This document shows positions 5,646 to 9,462 of a stretch of 9,462 nt of DNA, piece after piece; the stretch's first letter is position 1, and the number at the start of each line of letters is the position of its first letter. This DNA is from an uncultured Clostridia bacterium. Its GTDB lineage: Bacteria > Bacillota > Clostridia > Oscillospirales > Oscillospiraceae. The stretch is from positions 1 through 9,462 of the forward strand of contig CAMWQV010000040.1 in the NCBI GenBank assembly GCA_947176425.1, written 5' to 3'. Under the pieces are notes generated by a model. It saw only the letters and a list, made by a program, of their open reading frames with translations. It was not told where the DNA came from and searched no databases. The position numbers were made by a program, and so were the translations under genes.

Positions 5646-6761
5646 GTGCCTAGAGGATACCAGAATTATCGCGGACGCCGTTCAGCCGCTATCAAACTGC
5701 TGATCGTAGTTTTGGTAGTTACCTTGATTTCAGCCTGCACATTTTTATTTATCCAAAGATTTATCACCTATACCGACGACGGAAAAATGCGGATCGATCT
5801 GCCCCAGTTAGGCTTTTTTCAGAAGGACAAGGAGCAGCAGAAAGATGATTATACCCAGGACAATCCCAACGATGCTGCCGGCAGCAGCACGGATGTGGGA
5901 CAAGAGGTCAATCTGATCATCGACGAACCGGACGAACAGACGCCGGATGAACCGGACCCGCCCGCGCCTGCTGCGGAGGTTGTACGTCATCTCGTGCAGA
6001 TGGACACGCTGCCGTCAGACGGAACAACCCTGAAAGATATGCTGGCCAATTCCAGCGCCAACGGATTTGTCTGGCGCGTCAGGGAAAATACCGGCGTGAA
6101 CCGGTTTGCGTCGGATACATCTTTACGGGACGCTTTGGCAAATGACGCCGTTTCCGCCGAGACTCTGACCGAACTGTGCGGCGTGGAGGGCGTGACTTCC
6201 GTCGCGCTGTTCAACTGCTTCCATGACAGCTATTTTGCCTATGTCCATATGCGGGATGCCGCGATCTGTCAGAGCAACGGATATGTTTGGTTCGACAAAT
6301 TCAATTATTACTGGCTGGACCCCTCCAAAGAACTGGCCAGGACATATGTTGCGGGACTTGCGCTGGAATGCGCCAAGCTGGGTTTTGACGAGCTGCTGCT
6401 GGAAGAGATGGCGTATCCGACAGCCGGAAAACTTTATAAAATCAATTATTCCAATAATACGATGGGTAAAACAGAAGCCCTTACGCTTTTCCTCACCGAA
6501 CTGCGGACACAGCTGGAACCGTATGACATCAAACTGAGCCTGCTGCTGTCTGAGGAACTGCTCAACGCCGGAAGCAATGCCGATTCCGGACAGGACCTGG
6601 CCGCCCTGCTGCCTCTGGTGGATGCCGTTTATGCCGACGTACCCGACGCCGCCGCCGCACAGTCCGCGATTGACGCCGCCGTGGGAGAAAGCGGACGCGT
6701 GGCCTTTGTGCCTCTCACCAGCGCGGCCTTGGAAAACGGGCAGTGGTGTATCGTTTCTTAA
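5646..6761 (+). CDS. Membrane-anchored putative glycoside hydrolase (DUF4015-like)
   Basis: This encodes a 371-residue protein anchored by one N-terminal transmembrane helix (about 16-36, after the basic MPRGYQNYRGRR). An acidic, Pro-rich, low-complexity extracellular linker follows (about 60-112), then a globular domain. The domain resembles the second half of DUF4015, a putative TIM-barrel glycoside hydrolase family. VALFNCFHDSYFA (186-198) fits the strand with a DP/D pair, YYWLDPSKELARTYV (221-235) fits the W-x-NPxSxEVRxY motif, and LGFDELLLEEMAYPT (245-259) fits GFDEIQFDYVRFP. The usual Asp-Tyr of that last motif is Glu-Glu here, so substrate or activity may differ. The start is GTG 5646, preceded by AAGGGGGA at 7 nt. 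It reads away from thiI and is 27 bp before the PhzF-like gene. Role in cell-wall or extracellular glycan processing is inference. Confidence 0.7.
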   Translation: MPRGYQNYRGRRSAAIKLLIVVLVVTLISACTFLFIQRFITYTDDGKMRIDLPQLGFFQKDKEQQKDDYTQDNPNDAAGSSTDVGQEVNLIIDEPDEQTPDEPDPPAPAAEVVRHLVQMDTLPSDGTTLKDMLANSSANGFVWRVRENTGVNRFASDTSLRDALANDAVSAETLTELCGVEGVTSVALFNCFHDSYFAYVHMRDAAICQSNGYVWFDKFNYYWLDPSKELARTYVAGLALECAKLGFDELLLEEMAYPTAGKLYKINYSNNTMGKTEALTLFLTELRTQLEPYDIKLSLLLSEELLNAGSNADSGQDLAALLPLVDAVYADVPDAAAAQSAIDAAVGESGRVAFVPLTSAALENGQWCIVS

Positions 6762-6788
6762 ATTTACAAATCGGAGGAAGGGAGCAGT

Positions 6789-7571
6789 ATGAAACAATAC
6801 ATTGTAGATGCTTTTACAGATAAGCCCTTTTCGGGAAATCCTGCGGCGGTTTGTGTGATGGAGTCGTGGCCGCCTGACGAGTCTTTGCTGAAATTGGCGA
6901 TGGAAAATAATCTGTCTGAAACTGCGTTTATCGTCAAAGAAAAGCAGGGCTACCGTCTTCGTTGGTTTACGCCGGGTAAAGAAGTCGAATTATGCGGACA
7001 TGCAACATTGGCATCGTCTTTTGTGATTCTAAACTATTATGAATCCGAAAGTACCGTTGTAAAATTTCATACGCTGAGCGGTGAACTGACCATCAAACGC
7101 AACGGCAGTCTCTATGAAATGGATTTTCCTGCCTATGAGCTGAAAGAGATCCCGGTTACGGATGAAATGGAGCAGGCATTCGGCATTCGGCCTGTGAAAG
7201 CGGCGCTGGGACTTGATCTCGTTTGCGTCTTTGAAACGGAGGAGCAGGTAAGAACTATGAAGCCAAACCAAGACCTTCTCCTGGGCATTCAGGGCCGCAT
7301 TCAGAACGCGACTGCCAGAGGACAGGAGACAGACTGTGTTTCAAGAAGCTTCTGTCCGAAATTATCTATTGCCGAAGACCCTGTATGTGGTTCCGCGCAC
7401 TGCCAGATTGCCGCTTATTGGTCCGGCATTTTAGGACAAGACAACATTATCGCATATCAGGCATCAAAGCGCGGCGGATACCTGTATTGCCGGTTACTAA
7501 ATAACGGCAGAATTATGATTAGCGGTGAAGCGGCACTTGTTGCGGTTTGTGATGTTGCCGCCGCATTATAA
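6789..7571 (+). CDS. PhzF-family isomerase/epimerase-like protein
   Basis: This encodes a 260-residue protein with the diaminopimelate-epimerase-like double fold of the PhzF family. Motifs in order: VDAFTDKPFSGNPAAVC (6-22), ENNLSETAFI (39-48) with Glu44 at the position of the catalytic Glu of PhzF, RWFTPGKEVELCGHATLA (58-75), VSRSFCPKL (184-192) and EDPVCGSAHCQIAAYW (196-211). The length is normal to slightly short. A strong GGAGGAAGGGAG site precedes ATG 6789. It may share a transcript with the upstream DUF4015-like gene (27-bp gap). Family members act on varied small molecules, and most, including probably this one, are not phenazine enzymes since no phz genes are near. The substrate is unknown. 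The base composition looks more AT-rich than that of thiI or cinA. Confidence 0.9.
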   Translation: MKQYIVDAFTDKPFSGNPAAVCVMESWPPDESLLKLAMENNLSETAFIVKEKQGYRLRWFTPGKEVELCGHATLASSFVILNYYESESTVVKFHTLSGELTIKRNGSLYEMDFPAYELKEIPVTDEMEQAFGIRPVKAALGLDLVCVFETEEQVRTMKPNQDLLLGIQGRIQNATARGQETDCVSRSFCPKLSIAEDPVCGSAHCQIAAYWSGILGQDNIIAYQASKRGGYLYCRLLNNGRIMISGEAALVAVCDVAAAL

Positions 7572-7606
7572 ATATATGAGAAAAATCTTTATGGAGGTTT
7601 CAATTT

Positions 7607-7825
7607 ATGAGCAACCGAGAAAAAGCTGTTGCGATGCTTGATAGTTTTACCGATTCTCAGCTTGTTAATGTTGTTACAATGCTTCAGGCTATGAAACAGA
7701 CAATAGAAGATTTAGAAGATGAAGCGTTCTGTGAGAAAATGGTACAGGAATATGAGAATGATCCGGACAAAGGCGATCCTATGCCGATTGAAGAATTTGC
7801 GGAACAGTTGGGGATAACGCTGTGA
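7607..7825 (+). CDS. Antitoxin of a type II toxin-antitoxin pair
   Basis: This encodes a 72-residue acidic protein directly upstream of and overlapping a RelE/ParE-type toxin gene. The N-terminal half is predicted helical (MSNREKAVAMLDSFTDSQLV, then a hydrophobic LQAMKQTIEDLEDE helix). The C-terminal half (about 39-72) is charged, DEAFCEKMVQEYENDPDKGD, and resembles the flexible tails with which such antitoxins wrap their toxins. I do not recognise a specific antitoxin family and see no clear helix-turn-helix or ribbon-helix-helix, so assignment rests on size, charge and position. The start at ATG 7607 has GGAGGT 9 nt upstream. The 35-bp gap after the PhzF-like gene contains AT-rich TATAAATATA, which could hold a -10, but no good -35 is seen. 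Confidence 0.72.
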   Translation: MSNREKAVAMLDSFTDSQLVNVVTMLQAMKQTIEDLEDEAFCEKMVQEYENDPDKGDPMPIEEFAEQLGITL

Positions 7826-8076
7826 GTTACAAAGTATTTATTGAACGGCCCGCACGAAAATTCATTCAGAAACAACCGCCGGATCAGCAAAAACGGATCT
7901 TAACTGCACTGTATAAACTTCCAGAGCAAGGCGATATATTCCCTATACGCGGAAAGAAAGATCAATACCGTGTACGCATTGGCACATATAGAGCTGTTTA
8001 CAATCTCCATAAAAATATTCTGACAGTCAACGTTATAAAAGTTAATAATCGTGGAGATGTATACAAAAACTCATAA
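7822..8076 (+). CDS. RelE/ParE-superfamily toxin
   Basis: This encodes an 84-residue basic protein with the RelE/ParE fold signature: SYKVFIERPARKFIQKQP (2-19), a helical pair, then IRGKKDQYRVRIGTYRAVY (42-60) and TVNVIKVNNRGDVYKN (68-83). The basic RVRIGTYR and the terminal R-x-DVY match the pattern in RelE-type mRNA interferases. Arg50, Arg52, Arg57, Arg77 and Tyr81 are the candidate active or RNA-binding residues. Whether it cuts mRNA on the ribosome (RelE) or poisons gyrase (ParE) cannot be settled from sequence, though the C-terminal R-x-DVY favours RelE. The start is GTG 7822, overlapping the antitoxin TGA by 4 bp, with GGGGA 7 nt upstream, so translation is coupled. It appears intact. 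Confidence 0.88.
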   Translation: MSYKVFIERPARKFIQKQPPDQQKRILTALYKLPEQGDIFPIRGKKDQYRVRIGTYRAVYNLHKNILTVNVIKVNNRGDVYKNS

Positions 8077-8095
8077 AAATAAAACCTTAACAAGA

Positions 8096-8133
8096 CTCTC
8101 CGGCCTTACAGCTTCCGCTGATAGGCCGGAGAG
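8096..8133. terminator. Bidirectional terminator between the toxin and CapA genes
   Basis: CTCTCCGGCCT (8096-8106) and AGGCCGGAGAG (8123-8133) form a perfect 11-bp stem. A further CAGC/GCTG helix (8109-8112, 8117-8120) caps it with a TTCC loop. The plus-strand T-tract is imperfect (CGTCCGTTTTG). In the minus sense it is followed by TCTTGTTAAGGTTTTATTTTT. It lies 19 bp after the toxin stop and 32 bp after the convergent CapA stop, serving both. Confidence 0.78.
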
Positions 8134-8165
8134 CGTCCGTTTTGTACAGGGCTGTATGTTCCGCG

Positions 8166-9224
8166 TCAGTAGGGAAGGGAGGCATTTCCACTGAGGAAAT
8201 CCAGGACGCGCTGCCGCTGGGTTTGATCGGTAATCAAAGCGGGCTGCCAGTTGTTCACGCTGCCGGTAAAGACGTAGCAGGGGATGGCGGCGGGCGCCTG
8301 ACTGATGACGCGCCCGTCCTTTACGGTCAGCACCATTTTATAGATCATGGTTCTGTTTTCGGGCTTGCGGTTGCCGCCAAAGCAGAAATTCCCCAGAGAA
8401 TAGACAATCTGCACGCCGTTATACTCCTCCACCGGCTGGAGTACATGGGGATGATTTCCGAGAACGAGGTCCGCACCGGCATCGGCCAGCTTATGACAGG
8501 CACGGACGCGCCACTGCTCGGGCTTATGGACGGCCTCTGCGCCGCCGTGATAGAAAACGATCTGATAATCGGAATATTGGGAGGCGTCCTGGATGCGCGG
8601 AATAATCGCATCGGCCTGTTTTTCATTCCAGAGGCCGTGACAGATGACGGCAATGCGGAAGCCGTTTTTTTCCAGATAGATTGTGGTATTCTCAGTTCCG
8701 TAAGGCAGGTTCACGGCCTCGACCGCCTTGACGGTATCGGCATATCCCTCGGGACCATAATCATTGGTATGGTTATTGGCCAGGGAGACCGCCTCCACGC
8801 TGCCGGCAGTCAGGATATTGGCGTTGCGTGCGGGACCTTTGAACCAGAACGGCGTGGGGCTGTTTTTTTTTATCTCCTTGAGATTGCGGTCCGTGAGCAC
8901 GGTCTCCAGATTGACGACCGTGAAATCATCCTTGCTGAAGATATCGCAGACCTTTTCAAAGAAATAGGACGGCGGCTTCGTATCCGCATAGGAGCTGAAG
9001 GAGCCTTCATAATACTGGCCCTTATAGGTAGAGAGCATACAGTCCCCCACAAAGGTCATATCTACGGTAAAGGGTTCCTGGCTGCCGGGCAGTTCCGGCG
9101 GCTTCACAGACACGGTGGTCTGCGGATACAGCATATCCGGCAGGTCCGGAAAATCACCGGCCAGCGCCGTGGAAGTGAGACAGGCGAGGAGCAAAAAGAC
9201 CAGAATCAAGACTTTGTGTTTCAT
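8166..9224 (-). CDS. CapA-family secreted metallophosphatase-like protein
   Basis: This encodes a 352-residue exported protein of the CapA family (PGA_cap domain, a calcineurin-like metallophosphatase fold). Members take part in poly-gamma-glutamate capsule anchoring or synthesis, or have unknown roles. Motifs in order: TFVGDCML (57-64), VVNLETVLT (103-111), FKGPARNANIL (128-138), VSLANNHTNDYG (146-157), VFYHGGAE (223-230, where many relatives have HWG), LVLGNHPHVLQ (253-263) and VYSLGNFCFGG (274-284). The N-terminus MKHKVLILVFLLLAC is a signal sequence. Cleavage after ALA (residue 22) by signal peptidase I fits, but LLAC at 12-15 is also a possible lipobox, so a lipoprotein is not excluded. 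ATG 9224 has AAAGGGGAA 7 nt upstream. No capB, capC or other poly-glutamate genes are nearby, so a capsule role is only inferred from the family. Confidence 0.92.
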   Translation of the reverse strand: MKHKVLILVFLLLACLTSTALAGDFPDLPDMLYPQTTVSVKPPELPGSQEPFTVDMTFVGDCMLSTYKGQYYEGSFSSYADTKPPSYFFEKVCDIFSKDDFTVVNLETVLTDRNLKEIKKNSPTPFWFKGPARNANILTAGSVEAVSLANNHTNDYGPEGYADTVKAVEAVNLPYGTENTTIYLEKNGFRIAVICHGLWNEKQADAIIPRIQDASQYSDYQIVFYHGGAEAVHKPEQWRVRACHKLADAGADLVLGNHPHVLQPVEEYNGVQIVYSLGNFCFGGNRKPENRTMIYKMVLTVKDGRVISQAPAAIPCYVFTGSVNNWQPALITDQTQRQRVLDFLSGNASLPY

Positions 9225-9264
9225 AACAGCGTTCCCCTTTCGGCGATGCAGGTTGTTTGTATTT

Positions 9265-9293
9265 ATTTTACCACAAGTCTGGAGGAAAGTCCA
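9265..9293 (-). promoter_or_regulatory. Candidate promoter of the CapA-family gene
   Basis: On the minus strand TGGACT (9293-9288), a 17-bp spacer and TAAAAT (9270-9265) preceded by TGG (extended -10). The -10 overlaps the TAA that ends the kinase remnant. The predicted start is near 9258, leaving a leader of about 34 nt to ATG 9224. Confidence 0.5.
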
Positions 9294-9462
9294 TCCTGTT
9301 TCGGAAAATCTCAGCGTCCGCAGGCATCCCGGCTTTTACTGTAATCAGCCGTTGGTCTGCAGGCAGCTTTTCACTGGCCTCAATGGCGTTGTCCAGCGCA
9401 TTGCCGAATGATACCATTTAGCCTGCTCATTCCAGATATGGTAAAACTGCCCTCGCTGTTCT
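9268..9462 (-). pseudogene. Decayed GHKL (AgrC-like) histidine kinase fragment
   Basis: The minus-strand frame ending at TAA 9270-9268 reads FGNALDNAIEASEKL (9408-9364) then RLITVKAG, which is the N-box of the HATPase domain in AgrC-type GHKL sensor kinases. In this frame a stop (9420-9418) lies just before it. In the neighbouring frame from 9460 the upstream sequence reads FTISGMSRLNGII, which fits the residues expected before IFGNALDN if one extra base near 9409 is removed. Downstream, the ATP-lid G-boxes are missing; after ITVKAG the sequence becomes unlike the family and stops. The protein is therefore both frameshifted and truncated. A 49-codon open frame (ATG 9417) remains but has no ribosome binding site. 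The window edge hides whether more kinase remains. Confidence 0.65.

Noticed and set aside
6123..6797. A 224-codon minus-strand open frame
   Set aside because: It is antisense to the DUF4015-like gene, has no ribosome binding site and no recognisable motif.
9279..9294. CTGGAGGAAAGTCCAT resembles the GAGGAAAGTCC signature of RNase P RNA (plus strand)
   Set aside because: No other RNase P RNA element follows in the remaining 170 bases. The minus strand at this place is the end of the kinase remnant and the CapA promoter.
8142..9344. A 400-codon open frame on the plus strand
   Set aside because: It lies antisense to the CapA-family gene, which has clear family motifs, a signal sequence and a ribosome binding site. 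The plus-strand translation resembles nothing and has no good start signal.
1..9462. CRISPR array, tRNA or rRNA genes, insertion sequences
   Set aside because: No regularly spaced repeats, no cloverleaf-like sequence, and no transposase or terminal inverted repeats were seen on reading both strands.

Overview
The window looks like a chromosomal segment of a Gram-positive Clostridia member, most plausibly an Oscillospirales-type gut or anaerobic bacterium. This rests on the style of the RpoB N-terminus (the PMPNLLEIQKKSYQWFL block), AGGAGG-like ribosome binding sites before nearly every gene, consensus sigma-A promoters, a ThiI without a rhodanese domain, and a CapA/DUF4015/GHKL-kinase gene set common in that group. 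The taxon is inferred from family resemblance only. The sequence has moderate GC, and the phzF and toxin-antitoxin part (about 6.8-8.1 kb) looks more AT-rich by eye.

Left part, minus strand. The order of transcription is thiI (5452-4271), cinA (4252-2996), a FIST-domain sensor (2861-1806), a soluble methyl-accepting-chemotaxis-type signalling protein (1792-845), then the first 137 codons of rpoB (413 to the window edge). There are three transcription units. thiI-cinA has an 18-bp gap and a GC hairpin after cinA. The FIST and MCP genes are translationally coupled, start from a perfect TTGACA-17-TATAAT promoter and end at a very long hairpin. rpoB has its own TTGACA-17-TAAACT promoter and a leader of about 190 nt. 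The 414-844 stretch has no protein gene but is dense in signals: leader, promoter, a nested inverted repeat upstream of the -35, a candidate opposing promoter with a hairpin plus U-tract, and the MCP terminator.

Middle, plus strand. Divergent from thiI, a membrane-anchored DUF4015-type putative glycoside hydrolase (5646-6761) is followed after 27 bp by a PhzF-family isomerase (6789-7571). A type II toxin-antitoxin pair with a 4-bp overlap (7607-7825, 7822-8076) comes next. A hairpin at 8096-8133 sits between this run and the convergent minus-strand gene.

Right part, minus strand. A secreted CapA-family metallophosphatase-like protein (9224-8166) is preceded by an extended -10 promoter. That promoter overlaps the end of a decayed fragment of a GHKL (AgrC-like) histidine kinase, which runs off the window.

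Most genes are housekeeping or common accessory families. The least ordinary items are the FIST plus tip-divergent MCP pair, the structured region upstream of rpoB, the kinase remnant, and three helically phased AACAGGAA copies that make up most of the thiI leader.
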